From assembly GCA_963698565.1 (NCBI GenBank), contig CAVORH010000005.1, positions 62,001-126,000 of the forward strand: 64,000 nt of DNA, in the 5' to 3' direction. This document shows positions 25,310 to 34,223 of the stretch, piece after piece; position 1 is the first letter of the stretch; every line of letters begins with the position of its first letter. The position numbers and the translations under genes are program-made. The notes beneath the pieces were generated by a model that was given only the letters and a program-made list of their open reading frames with translations, made no database searches and was not told the origin of the DNA. Origin of the DNA: Sva-07 sp963698565. Its GTDB lineage: Bacteria > Actinomycetota > Acidimicrobiia > Acidimicrobiales > Ilumatobacteraceae.

Positions 25310-27685
25310 CGCCGTGCTCCCGCTCCGAAACGCTGGCGGCGCTCGCGCTCCGACAGCAACGGTCCGATCGGCAGCTTGGGACGCGGGCCTCCGGGTGACT
25401 TGCTCCAGTGCTCGACCAGCCAGCCGCGTTTGCGCGGCGATCGCGGCGAGGCGCGTCTCGGGGTTGACGGCGACCGGGAATCCGACCGCCTCGAACAGCG
25501 GCAGGTCCGACGACGAATCGGCGTAGGCGACGCACTCGTCGAGGTCGAATCCCTCGGCGTCGCAGTAGTCGCTCAGGATCTGCGCCCGGGCCTCACCGGT
25601 CGGCGGCACCGTGATCATCTCACCGGAGTAGGTGTTGTCGGGACGGATCGACATCTCGGCGGCGACGATCTCGTCGAAGAGCGGCCGCAGCCCCTCGACG
25701 TTGAAGCTGAGCGCGCCGGTGATCAGGATCGTGCGGTGCCCGAGCGCCCGGTGCTGGCGCACGCGCCGCATGCCCTCGGGGAACGACTTGGTCATGATCA
25801 CCTGGGCGAACATCTCGCGGGCGTCGCGCTCGATCTGCTCGACCGGCGCGTCTTCGTAGCGCCGGTAGAAGTGGCGCAGGAAGTCGGTGCGGTCCGCGCG
25901 GTCGAGCTTCAGCAGCCCGGGTCCCTCGGCGAGGGTGCGCAGGGCGTAGCGGATTCGCTCGGGGGTGTCGAGGCGGCGCGTCGCCAGCCACGAGTAGCTC
26001 TCGACGACGTTCGATGCGATCAGGGTGTTCTCGAGGTCGAACGCCACGACGTGGCGCTTGGGGTCGAGCACCTGCTTGCGCATGCGCGTCATGCGGTCGG
26101 TCGACGCAGCGGGTCCCGGCGTGGTCTTGACCCGGGCATGCTGCACGATCGAGGGGAGGTGGACCTGGGTGATGTAGGTCGGCCAATCGACCGAGCGCGG
26201 GTCGAAGTTGAACTCGGCGCGGTCGGCGTCGTCGAGCTCACCCCAGGTGAGCATCAGGTTGTCGACCTGGTAGATCGCCTCGCACTCGGTGTAGAGCCCG
26301 TACAGCTCGACGTAGGTGAGCGCTCGCTCGACCTCGACCCGCTTGGTCTCGATCTGGGCAGACCACTCCGCCTGGCGGCCCCGGAGCGGGAGGTTCTGCA
26401 GCACCTTCTCGCCAGCGGTGAGCACCTTCTTCGCTCGTCCGAGCTGGGCCTGGACCCGGCCACGGGCCGGGAACTTGAACTCCGGTACCACGATCGGCTG
26501 GCCCTTGGCGTCGTACACCGGGTGCTCGAGGAACCAACCGCTGACGTTGTCGACGAGCATCCGGTACTTGAGCGGGTTGATGCCACCGGACGCGACCTGC
26601 GTGATCGCCGGTGCGCGTTCGGGCCCGAGCGCGGCGACCGCAATGATCGACGCGACGACGATGTCGACGGGGATGACGTCGACGGTGCCCTCGGGCACGC
26701 CGGGGAACTCGTCGAGCAGGCCCCTGGCGTAGGAGATCAGGACGGGCTCGGCCATCCGGAAGCCGCGGATCCAGCCCGGCTTCGGTTCGGCGAGCGCCGA
26801 CTCGATGATCGACGGTCGCACGATCGACACGGGGACATCGCCCTTGACGTCGGTGAGCGCCTGTTCGCCGAGTGCCTTGGTGAACGCGTAGGCGTCGGGC
26901 CAGCCGACGCTGGCCGCCCGGGCGCGGCCCGCCTCGACGAGCTGATCCTTCACCCACCGTTCGCGCAGGGCTTCGGTCTTCGAGGCGAGTGCGGGAGCGC
27001 CGGCGGCGCCGAGTTCGTCACGGGCCTCGGCGCGAAAGTGCTCGAGCTGCTCCCGGCTGCGGCTCGCCGCATCGGCATCGGAACGCAGCCGCCGGCTGGC
27101 GGCGACCTCGCTGCGCCAGTCGATGCCGACGTCGAACGGGCCGTCGCTCACGAGTTGCTCGGGTGCGTTGCCGCGACGGTTGCCGGCGACGTAGCAGGTC
27201 GACACGGCGACGAGGTGCGGGGTGATGCCGATCTCGTTGCACAGGTTGGCGATGCGGCTCGGGCCGAGGAGGTTGATCTCGACGGCCGAGTCCAACGGCG
27301 AGTCGAACGACACGGCGGCGGCCGAGTGGATCACGGTGTCGCACGAGGCGAAGATCGCCCGGTCGGCGTCGTTCAGCCCGAGCCCGTCTCGCGTGACGTC
27401 GCCGGCGATCGTGGTGACGCGGGACGTGACCGTTGCGAAGTCGTCACCGCGTTCCTTGCACGTCGCTCGCAGCCGGTCGAAGGCGTCGTTCTTGAAGATC
27501 TCTCGCTCGGTGCGTTTCGCGGCGGGGGTGCGCTGGCCGTCGCGCACCAGCAGTACGAGTTCGCACCCGGGCACCGATCGCAGGAGCCGTTCGACCAGCG
27601 CCGTGCCCACGAACCCCGTGGCGCCGGTGATGGCGATCCGTTTCCCCGCGAGTTCCTCGGCGATCACGGTTGACAGTTCTAGCAC
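25306..27685 (-). CDS. fatty acyl-CoA reductase fused to a HAD-IB domain (frameshift near the 3' end)
   Basis: The N-terminal ~480 residues are a male-sterility/FAR-type SDR: ITGATGFVGTALVERLL (NAD(P) motif), VIHSAAAVSF, and the active-site YAFTK. They reduce an acyl-CoA or carboxyl thioester to aldehyde or alcohol. The C-terminal part is HAD-IB: FDLENTLIASNVVESYSW (motif I with Glu replacing the second Asp, as I recall for this fusion family), ILITGALSFNVEG and AYADSSSDLPLFEAVG. Near 25429-25431 (coding strand GCGCAAACGCGG) one extra A shifts the frame. Removing it restores RGWLVEHWSKSPGG and PKLPIGPLLSERERRQRFG, ending in a TGA at 25306 that overlaps the next ATG. Start: GTG 27685, 4 nt from a TetR-type operator. 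Confidence 0.85.
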
Positions 27686-27689
27686 GATC

Positions 27690-27707
27690 CTCTACCAATT
27701 GGTAGAG
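27690..27707. promoter_or_regulatory. 18-bp perfect palindrome, TetR operator
   Basis: CTCTACCAATTGGTAGAG is an exact inverted repeat in the 32-bp gap between the divergent FAR-HAD gene (start 27685) and tetR gene (start 27718). It would cover the ribosome-binding or initial transcribed region of both genes. The length and symmetry fit a TetR-family dimer site, so the regulator very likely represses itself and the lipid operon. Confidence 0.85.
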
Positions 27708-27717
27708 ACATGACGGG

Positions 27718-28311
27718 ATGCGGGAAGTGACGACGCGGGACCGGATCCTCGGGACGGCACTCGATCTCTTCGGCATGCGTGGCGTCGACGCGGTCTCGCT
27801 CGACGAGATCGCCCGCACCGTCGGCGTGCGCAAGCAGACGGTGCTGTACTGGTTCGAGTCGAAGGACGTGCTCGTCGAGGAGGTGCTCGCCGTGGCCGCG
27901 ACCGAGCTGGTCGTGGTGATCGACGCGGCGCTCCGTGCGGCCCCCGACGATCCGCTCGATCGAGTCGACGCGGTCGTCCGGGCGGTGTTCCGTCCCGCGG
28001 TGCGACGCCCGGCGCTGCTCGGGCTGATCCGTGAGGTCAGCCGGTTGGAGTCCGATCAGGCCGCCCGACTCCGCGAGCGCCTGCAGTCGCTGGTCGATCG
28101 AGCGGTCGGGTACCTGGGTGCCGAGATGGATGCGGGGCGACTCCGTCGCGGCGACCCGGGTCTGGTCGCTGCGCTCGGCTATGCGACGCTGACCGGGATC
28201 GCCACCGAACCCGAAGCGCTCCGGGCGGTCGGCTGGCAGCCCGATGCTGTTGGCCTGCGCAGTCTGCGCGACGAGCTCCGGCGATTCCTCCGCGCCGCGC
28301 TCGCACCCTGA
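27718..28311 (+). CDS. TetR-family transcriptional regulator
   Basis: A 197-residue one-component regulator. The N-terminal helix-turn-helix is RDRILGTALDLFGMRGVDAVSLDEIARTVGVRKQ followed by VLYWFESKDVLVEEVL. The C-terminal ~130 residues form an all-alpha ligand domain with no assigned ligand. It is divergent from the FAR-HAD/ADH/LarA-like/PlsC operon with the palindrome at 27690-27707 between them, so it probably controls that operon in response to a fatty acyl-CoA or related lipid. A strong hairpin follows its stop. Confidence 0.9.
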   Translation: MREVTTRDRILGTALDLFGMRGVDAVSLDEIARTVGVRKQTVLYWFESKDVLVEEVLAVAATELVVVIDAALRAAPDDPLDRVDAVVRAVFRPAVRRPALLGLIREVSRLESDQAARLRERLQSLVDRAVGYLGAEMDAGRLRRGDPGLVAALGYATLTGIATEPEALRAVGWQPDAVGLRSLRDELRRFLRAALAP

Positions 28312-28320
28312 CCCCGACCG

Positions 28321-28360
28321 CGATGAGCGAACGCCCCGTATCCGGGGGTTTCGCTCATCG
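28321..28360. terminator. strong bidirectional hairpin terminator
   Basis: CGATGAGCGA at 28321-28330 pairs with TCGCTCATCG at 28351-28360, with an inner CCCCG/CGGGG stem. This gives a nearly continuous 17-18 bp helix. It lies between the convergent tetR (ends 28311) and ddl (ends 28385) genes and can serve both. Confidence 0.8.
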
Positions 28361-28384
28361 CCGGGACGATGATCGCCGTGAGCG

Positions 28385-29482
28385 TCAGCGTTTGGTGTTG
28401 CGACGGCGTCGGGTGTGGCGTTCGAGGGCGAGGTCGACCAGGCGGTCGATCAGCTCGCTGTAGCTCAGGCCGGAGTGGATCCAGAGCTTGGGGTACATCG
28501 AGATCGGGGTGAAGCCGGGCATCGTGTTGACCTCGTTGCACAGGAACCCGCGGCCGTTGCCGTCGTCGTCCATCTCGTAGAAGAAGTCGACCCGAGCGAG
28601 CCCGTCGCAACGCAGCGCCCGGAACGTGTCGACCGCGAGTCGCCGGACCTCGTCGGCGGCGGCGTCGGGGAGTGGGGCTGGGATCAGCAGCTGGGCCCCG
28701 TCGGTGACGTACTTGTCCTCGTAGCTGTAGAACTCCTCGCCGGGCACGATCTCGCCGGGCACCGAGGCCTCCGGGTCGGTCGTGCCCAGCACTGCGACCT
28801 CGATCTCCCGGCCGGTGATCGCCTCTTCGACGACGATCATCTCGTCGTAGCTGAGCGCGTGATCGATCGCCTCGCGCAGCGCGTCGAGGGTGGTCGCCTT
28901 GGAGACCCCGACCGACGAGCCCATGTTGGCCGGCTTCACGAACACCGGCAGGCCGAGTTCGGCGACCAGTTCCGCCGGGAGTCCAGGGGTCATCTCGTGT
29001 TCGGCGAAGGAGCGGTACCGGGCCTGGGGAATTCCTGCTGCGGTCAGCACCTGCTTCGCCATCGCCTTGTCCATCGACACCGCCGAGCCGAGCACGCCGC
29101 TGCCGACGTACGGGACGTTGGCGAGATCGAGCATGCCCTGCACCGTGCCGTCCTCGCCGAGCGGGCCGTGCAGCAGCGGCAGCACCACGGTGATCTCGTC
29201 GCCGTCGGCGGCGGCGGCGAGCATCGGGGTGGGGGACACGTCGGTGCCCGCGGGGTTCAGGCGCCCGGGGATCGCCTCCGGACCCTCGATCAGTGCCTCG
29301 ACGGCCTCGTGGGCGAGCGCCCACTGTCCTTCGGTGGAGATGCCGACCGGCGTGATGCGGTAGCGGTGGCGGTCGGCGGCACGCAACACGTGCGCCGCGG
29401 TGGTGCAGGAGACGTCGTGTTCGGCCGACTCGCCACCGAACAGCACCACGAGGTGAATGCGATCATGCGGCTCGTCGACCAT
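28385..29482 (-). CDS. ddl: D-alanine--D-alanine ligase
   Basis: A 365-residue ATP-grasp ligase that makes D-Ala-D-Ala for peptidoglycan in the cytoplasm. Visible are VVLFGGESAEHDVS (N-terminal substrate loop), VVLPLLHGPLGEDGTVQG, PVFVKPANMGSSVGVSK (ATP/Mg loop), VVEEAITGREIEVAVLG, and CNEVNTMPGFTPISMYPKLW (metal-binding ENTxPG region, here EVNTMPG). The ATG at 29482 (MVDEPHDRIHLVV) is chosen. It is divergent from murF with only 24 bp between start codons, so the two consecutive peptidoglycan enzymes share one promoter region. Confidence 0.93.
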   Translation of the reverse strand: MVDEPHDRIHLVVLFGGESAEHDVSCTTAAHVLRAADRHRYRITPVGISTEGQWALAHEAVEALIEGPEAIPGRLNPAGTDVSPTPMLAAAADGDEITVVLPLLHGPLGEDGTVQGMLDLANVPYVGSGVLGSAVSMDKAMAKQVLTAAGIPQARYRSFAEHEMTPGLPAELVAELGLPVFVKPANMGSSVGVSKATTLDALREAIDHALSYDEMIVVEEAITGREIEVAVLGTTDPEASVPGEIVPGEEFYSYEDKYVTDGAQLLIPAPLPDAAADEVRRLAVDTFRALRCDGLARVDFFYEMDDDGNGRGFLCNEVNTMPGFTPISMYPKLWIHSGLSYSELIDRLVDLALERHTRRRRNTKR

Positions 29483-29506
29483 CGACCCACGGTACCGTCG
29501 GCGTCC

Positions 29507-30806
29507 GTGAGGATTCGTGCATCCGATGCGGCAGCGGGGATCGGTGGCCGCTTGGTCGGCCCCGACGTGGAGTTCGACGGAGCGTCGTTCGACTCGCGCT
29601 CCACCCGGCCCGGCCAGCTCTTCGTCCCGATCGTCGCCGTCCGCGACGGGCACGAGTTCATCGGTGCGGCCCGCGAGGCGGGAGCGGTGGTGCACCTGAC
29701 GAGCGAACCCGATCCGTTCCGGCGGTCGGGAACGGCGATCGAGGTCGCCGACACGGGCCTCGCCCTGCTGGCGCTCGCCGGGTGGGCGCGCCAACGGCTC
29801 GACGCAACCGTGGTGGGCGTCACGGGCAGCGTCGGCAAGACGACGACGAAGGACATGATCGCGGTCGCCTGCGCGGCAGGACGCCGCACGACCGCCAACG
29901 AACGCAGCTTCAACAACGACCAGGGTCTCCCGGTCACGATCCTGAACGCTCCGGACGACACCGAGGTGCTCGTGCTCGAGATGGGCATGCGGGGGTTCGG
30001 CCACATCGCCCGACTGTGCGAGATCGCCCGTCCCGACGTGGGGGTCGTCACGGTCGTCGGCCATGCCCACACCGACCTCGTCGGCGGCCTCGACGGCGTG
30101 GCGAGGGCGAAGGGAGAGCTCGTAGAAGCACTCCCGGCCTCGGGCACGGCGATCCTCAACGCCGACGACGAACGGGTCGCAGCGATGGTGTCGCGAACCG
30201 GTGCCCCGGTGGTCACCTTCGGCTGGGCAGGGGAGGTGCGCCCCGCCGACATCGAGCTCGACGAGCGACGCGAGGGCCCGCTTCGTCGTGCACTCGCCGT
30301 GGGGCCGTGCGGACGTGGCCCTGCCGGTCCCCGGCATGCACATGGTGTCCAATGCGCTCGCGGCCTTGGCGGTCGCCGGCACGGTCGGCGTCGACCTCGA
30401 CGCGGCGGCGGCGGCGTTGGCCGACGTGTCGGTGTCGGGTATGCGGATGGAGGTGCTGACCACGTCGGGCGGGGCGACGATCGTCAACGACGCCTACAAC
30501 GCCAACCCGACGTCGATGGCGGCCGCACTCGACGCGCTGGCCGCGATCCACGCCGAGCGGCGCATTGCCGTGGTCGGCCTGATGGCCGAGATCGAGGACC
30601 CCGAGCAGGCACACCGTGCAATTGCTGCGCATGCGGTGTCGCTCGACATCGAGTTGATCCCGGTGGGAACGCACCTGTACGGCATCGAACCGGTCGACGA
30701 CGTACCGGGTGCGGTGGGGCCACTCGGTGCCCGTGACGCCGTGCTGGTGAAGGCGAGTCGGTCCGCAGGGCTGGAACGAGTGGTCACGGCCCTGGTGCGC
30801 GACTAG
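29507..30806 (+). CDS. murF: UDP-N-acetylmuramoyl-tripeptide--D-alanyl-D-alanine ligase, interrupted by a +1 frameshift
   Basis: A Mur ligase split over two frames. The 5' part, from GTG 29507, has GVTGSVGKTTTKDMIA (P-loop), NERSFNNDQGLPVTIL, EMGMRGFGHIARLCEIARP and LNADDE, and reads to ADIELDERREGP. The 3' part continues ARFVVHSPWGRADVALPVPGMHMVSNALAALA with the MurF-typical NDAYNANPTSM and ends TALVRD. The shift lies at about 30280-30290 in CGAGGGCCCGCTTCG (one base too many). MurF adds the dipeptide made by Ddl, encoded next door, to UDP-MurNAc-tripeptide and is normally essential. No second copy is in the window, so a sequencing error is the likeliest cause. Its TAG overlaps the TAG of the convergent MFS gene. 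Confidence 0.88.
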
Positions 30807-32116
30807 ACGAGCCGTGACGCGTTGGTCGGCGTGAACGGCTCGCCGCCGTCCTCCTCCGGGAGGAATGCATCGGGAGGCAGCCGTCGCAGGTCGACCCACC
30901 ACGCGAGGAAGAACGCGAAGACCGCACCGAATCCGAGCACCGCCCGCGCCCCGATCCACTCGATCACGACGCCGAACAGCAGGTTGCCGATCGGGACCGT
31001 GCCGCCGAACACCATGAACCACAGCGGCATCACGGTGGCCCGCTCGGTGTTCTTCATGTTGAGCTGCAGCGTGGTGGTGATCGCCGTCGCCGTCATGAAG
31101 TAGAAGAACCCGAGCACGAACCCGACCGGGAAGGCGAGTTCGGGACCGCGGAGTTGCGAGAACACGCCGAGTGCGACGCCGAAGCCGACGAAGCCGCGCA
31201 CGATCAGCACCTTGCGGTCGACGCGCGACAGGAACGTGCCCACCGAGATCGCCCCGAAGAACGCGCCCGCACCCCAGATCGCGTACAGCCATCGGTAGGT
31301 GGCGCTCGCCGGGGAGATGTCGAGGTTGAGGCGCACCACCGACGGGAACAGCCCGATGTAGACGAGGCTGAACAGCGAGAACAGGAACATGCCGAGCAGC
31401 AGCCGGCTGAGCACCTGGCGGTGTCGGGCGATGGTGACGCCGGTGAGCAGACTGCGCCAGCCCTTGGCGGTGTTGCCACTGCGCACGTCGGGCATCCGCA
31501 CGATCAGCAGGGCGGCGATGAAGAACAGGTAGGTCGCGGCGTTGACGAGGAAGATGCTCGACACGCTCATGCCGGCGACGGCGAGGATCGCGGCGAGAAC
31601 GGGTCCGATGACGCGGGTGCCGTTGATCATCGCCGAGTTGAGGCTGATGGCGCCCGGCAGGTCCTGGCGGTGGACCAGCAGCGGCATCGACGACTGGAAC
31701 GCCGGCGCGTTGAGCGCGTTGGCGACACCGATGCCGAGCTGCGCGATGAAGATCGTCCACAACGCGGTCTCGGCGGCGACGAAGTAGGCGATGGCGATCG
31801 TGAGCACCACCGACGCGCTCTGCATCGTCAGCTGCAACTTCTGCTTCGACACCCGGTCGGCGAGCACGCCGCCGGGAATCGACAGCACGAGGAGCGGGCC
31901 GAGCTGCATGAACACCATCAGGCCGACCAGCGCCGGGCGTCCGGTGCGGTCGTCGATGTAGGCCGGCAACGTGAAGTTCTGCATCCACGTGCCGATGTTC
32001 GACAGGGCCAGCCCGATGAAGATGATCCGGAATCCCTTGTACGACAGTGCAGCCCGGGCAGTGCCGGGTGTTCGGCCGTGGGTCGGCGGATCGTCGATCT
32101 CGCTGGGAGCGGTCAT
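30803..32116 (-). CDS. MFS transporter (EntS-like, MFS_3)
   Basis: A 437-residue major-facilitator protein with about 12 hydrophobic helices. The loop between helices 2 and 3 is GGVLADRVSKQK, the family GxxxDRxxRR-type motif. NAPAFQSSMPLLVHRQDLPGAISLNS is typical of the enterobactin-exporter-like MFS_3 group. It probably exports a small molecule; the substrate is unknown. Its stop shares the CTAG palindrome with the stop of murF on the other strand. Confidence 0.8.
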   Translation of the reverse strand: MTAPSEIDDPPTHGRTPGTARAALSYKGFRIIFIGLALSNIGTWMQNFTLPAYIDDRTGRPALVGLMVFMQLGPLLVLSIPGGVLADRVSKQKLQLTMQSASVVLTIAIAYFVAAETALWTIFIAQLGIGVANALNAPAFQSSMPLLVHRQDLPGAISLNSAMINGTRVIGPVLAAILAVAGMSVSSIFLVNAATYLFFIAALLIVRMPDVRSGNTAKGWRSLLTGVTIARHRQVLSRLLLGMFLFSLFSLVYIGLFPSVVRLNLDISPASATYRWLYAIWGAGAFFGAISVGTFLSRVDRKVLIVRGFVGFGVALGVFSQLRGPELAFPVGFVLGFFYFMTATAITTTLQLNMKNTERATVMPLWFMVFGGTVPIGNLLFGVVIEWIGARAVLGFGAVFAFFLAWWVDLRRLPPDAFLPEEDGGEPFTPTNASRLV

Positions 32117-32212
32117 CGTGGGGTCATCGTGCAGGCTGATGCGCTGGTTGTGGCTGGTCGTGACTTGACCAGCGGGTCAAGTTACCGCAACGCGCAGCTG
32201 CCGGCTGGCTCG

Positions 32213-33349
32213 TCAGCGGAACTGTCGGAAACAGGCACGGATGTCCTCGACGTAGAGCTCGGGAACCTCGAATGCGGCGAAGTGGCCGCCCTTCGGCTGT
32301 TCCTGCCAGTGGCGGATGTCGGTGAACGCACCCTCGACCCAGCGGCGAACCGGTGGGACGATCTCCTTCGGGTAGACGGTGAAGCCGGACGGGATCGTGA
32401 CCGGCTTCGGACGTGGGCCCTTGCCGAAGCTCTCCCAGTAGATGCGCGCCGACGATGCGCCGGTGGCGTTGACCCAGTAGAGCATCACGTTGTCGAGCAG
32501 CTCGTCTCTGGTGAGGACGTTCTCGGGGTGCCCGTCGCAGTCGGTCCAGGCCCAGAACTTCTCGAGGATCCACGCCGCTTGCGCCGCCGGGGAGTCGACC
32601 AGTCCGTAGCCGACCGATTGCGGTCGGGTCGACTGCTGTTTGGAGTATCCCGAGTCCCAGTCGGCGTAGTACTTCAGACCCTCGAGTGCCCGCTGCTCCT
32701 CGGGTGTCGGCTCGCCGTCGAGCACCGGACGGGCGCCCATCGCGAGCGTGACGTGGACCGCCGCGCAGTGCTCCACGTCGTCACCACCGATCGCCGTGGT
32801 CACCGCGGAGCCCCAGTCGCCGCCCTGTGCGACGTACCGGTCGTAGCCCAGGTCGGCCATCAGCCGGGCGAACAGCTCGCCGATCCGCTGAACGGTCCAA
32901 CCGGTCGTCAGCGGCTTGCCGGAGAAGCCGAAGCCGGGGAGCGACGGGGCGACGACGTGGAACGCATCGGCCGCGTCGCCGCCATGTTGGGTCGGGTTCG
33001 TCAGTGGTTCGATCACCTTGTGGAACTCGACGATCGAACCGGGCCACCCGTGGGTGATCAGCAGCGGCATCGCGTCGGCATGGGGGGAGCGGACGTGCAG
33101 GAAGTGCAGGCCCGGTTCGTCGAGCCCGTCGACCGGCACCGTGAACTGGTCGAACCGGTTGAGCAGCTCCTCGCGCGCCCGCCAGTCGTAGCCGTCGGCC
33201 CAGTACTCGCACACGTCCTGCACGTAGCCGAGCGGTGTGCCCTGCGACCAGTCGTCGACCAACTCGCGCTCGGGCCAGCGGGTGTTGCGCAACCGCGCTC
33301 GCAGATCCTCGAGGACGGCATCGGGCACCTCGATCGTGAACGGCGTCAT
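32213..33349 (-). CDS. epoxide hydrolase (EHN-domain alpha/beta hydrolase)
   Basis: A 378-residue protein. The N-terminal EHN domain (FTIEVPDAVLEDLRARLRNTRWPE) is followed by an alpha/beta-hydrolase core: LLITHGWPGSIVEFHKVI (oxyanion HGWPG), GGDWGSAVTTAIG (nucleophile Asp), and HFAAFEVPE (catalytic His). Microsomal-type epoxide hydrolases open epoxides to diols; this class is common in actinobacteria degrading terpenes and aromatics. The ATG at 33349 overlaps the TIGR03084 gene stop by 4 nt. The nearby AtuA and acyl-CoA carboxylase genes make a terpenoid link attractive but unproven. Confidence 0.88.
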   Translation of the reverse strand: MTPFTIEVPDAVLEDLRARLRNTRWPERELVDDWSQGTPLGYVQDVCEYWADGYDWRAREELLNRFDQFTVPVDGLDEPGLHFLHVRSPHADAMPLLITHGWPGSIVEFHKVIEPLTNPTQHGGDAADAFHVVAPSLPGFGFSGKPLTTGWTVQRIGELFARLMADLGYDRYVAQGGDWGSAVTTAIGGDDVEHCAAVHVTLAMGARPVLDGEPTPEEQRALEGLKYYADWDSGYSKQQSTRPQSVGYGLVDSPAAQAAWILEKFWAWTDCDGHPENVLTRDELLDNVMLYWVNATGASSARIYWESFGKGPRPKPVTIPSGFTVYPKEIVPPVRRWVEGAFTDIRHWQEQPKGGHFAAFEVPELYVEDIRACFRQFR

Positions 33350-34155
33350 CGGTTGCTGCTTTCGCGAGGTTGGGGACCGTCGGAGGGTGGGCCGGCGAAG
33401 AGCTGGGCCTTCTCCATCCAGTCGCGGGCGGCGGCGCCGGTGACCACGAGCTCGGTGTCGTCGACGTGGCGGCGCTGGGTGGTGACGAGGCAGAAGTCGA
33501 GCGCCGGCCCCACGATCGACTCGGCCGCGTCGACGTCCGAGGGCCCGAACTCCCACGTCTCCCCGGATGGCGATGTCAGCTCGACCCGCACCGGCGTCGC
33601 CGGCACGTCGAGGCCGCGGTTCATGTAGGTCCAGCCGCGGGTGATGAAGCCGAGTTGGGAGATGTGGCGGAGGCGGTCGGTCGGCTCCCGCGTCGCGCCG
33701 ACGGCGTCGACGATGTCCTGGCCATGAGCCCACGCCTCCATGAGCCGCGCGGTGAGAAACGACTTCGCACCCATCGACGGGCCGTACCACGCGACCCGCG
33801 TCTCGTTGTCGAGCGAGGCGCCGGCCGCAGCGAGGGCGTCTCGGTTCGCCCGCCACGCGGCCAGCAGTTCCTCCGGCGTCATCGAGCGGTAGTCGCCGAG
33901 GGTGATGTCGTCGGCGGAGCGTCCCGTGGTGCCGGCACCCAACAGGGCGTTCATCCCCTCGGTGAACGCGGCGGGGTCGGCGATCGCCAGCGCCGCGGTG
34001 CCGTCGAAGTAGGTCAGGTGGCCGATCTGGTCGGCGACCGTCCAGCCAGGGCTCGGTGTCGGAAGCTGCCACTGGTCGGGCGACAGCGCCGCAACGATGT
34101 CGTCGAGCGACTGCTGTTCGGCACGCAGATCGGCGAGTACCTCGGAGACGTCCAT
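33346..34155 (-). CDS. TIGR03084-family metal-binding protein (DinB/MDMPI-like)
   Basis: A 269-residue protein with the DinB-like four-helix N-terminal fold used by mycothiol-dependent maleylpyruvate isomerases: LSPDQWQLPTPSPGWTVADQIGHLTYFD (His metal ligand) and ARLMEAWAHGQDIVDA (second His region). A C-terminal ~90-residue domain follows. The first in-frame start (34176) precedes MDVSEVLADL; ATG 34155 is preferred. Members of TIGR03084 are often found beside AtuA and acyl-CoA carboxylase genes, as here (divergent, 68 bp apart). The catalytic role is unassigned. Confidence 0.75.
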   Translation of the reverse strand: MDVSEVLADLRAEQQSLDDIVAALSPDQWQLPTPSPGWTVADQIGHLTYFDGTAALAIADPAAFTEGMNALLGAGTTGRSADDITLGDYRSMTPEELLAAWRANRDALAAAGASLDNETRVAWYGPSMGAKSFLTARLMEAWAHGQDIVDAVGATREPTDRLRHISQLGFITRGWTYMNRGLDVPATPVRVELTSPSGETWEFGPSDVDAAESIVGPALDFCLVTTQRRHVDDTELVVTGAAARDWMEKAQLFAGPPSDGPQPRESSNR

Positions 34156-34223
34156 GCCCCAGGTGTACCCGATCACCGGCGTCGGATCAGAGCCCGAGGA
34201 CCGCCTCCACTACGGTGACGTGC

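Noticed and set aside
24110..27685. A single 1191-residue acyl-CoA reductase-HAD-alcohol dehydrogenase fusion
   Set aside because: The apparent fusion depends on one extra base near 25430. The alternative frame restores a family-like C-terminus and an ATGA junction.
23355..30290. GGGCCC as a programmed frameshift signal, because two breaks lie in GGGCCCG
   Set aside because: Intact genes also contain GGGCCCG (e.g. the ClC gene near 14780), and other breaks occur in unrelated sequence.
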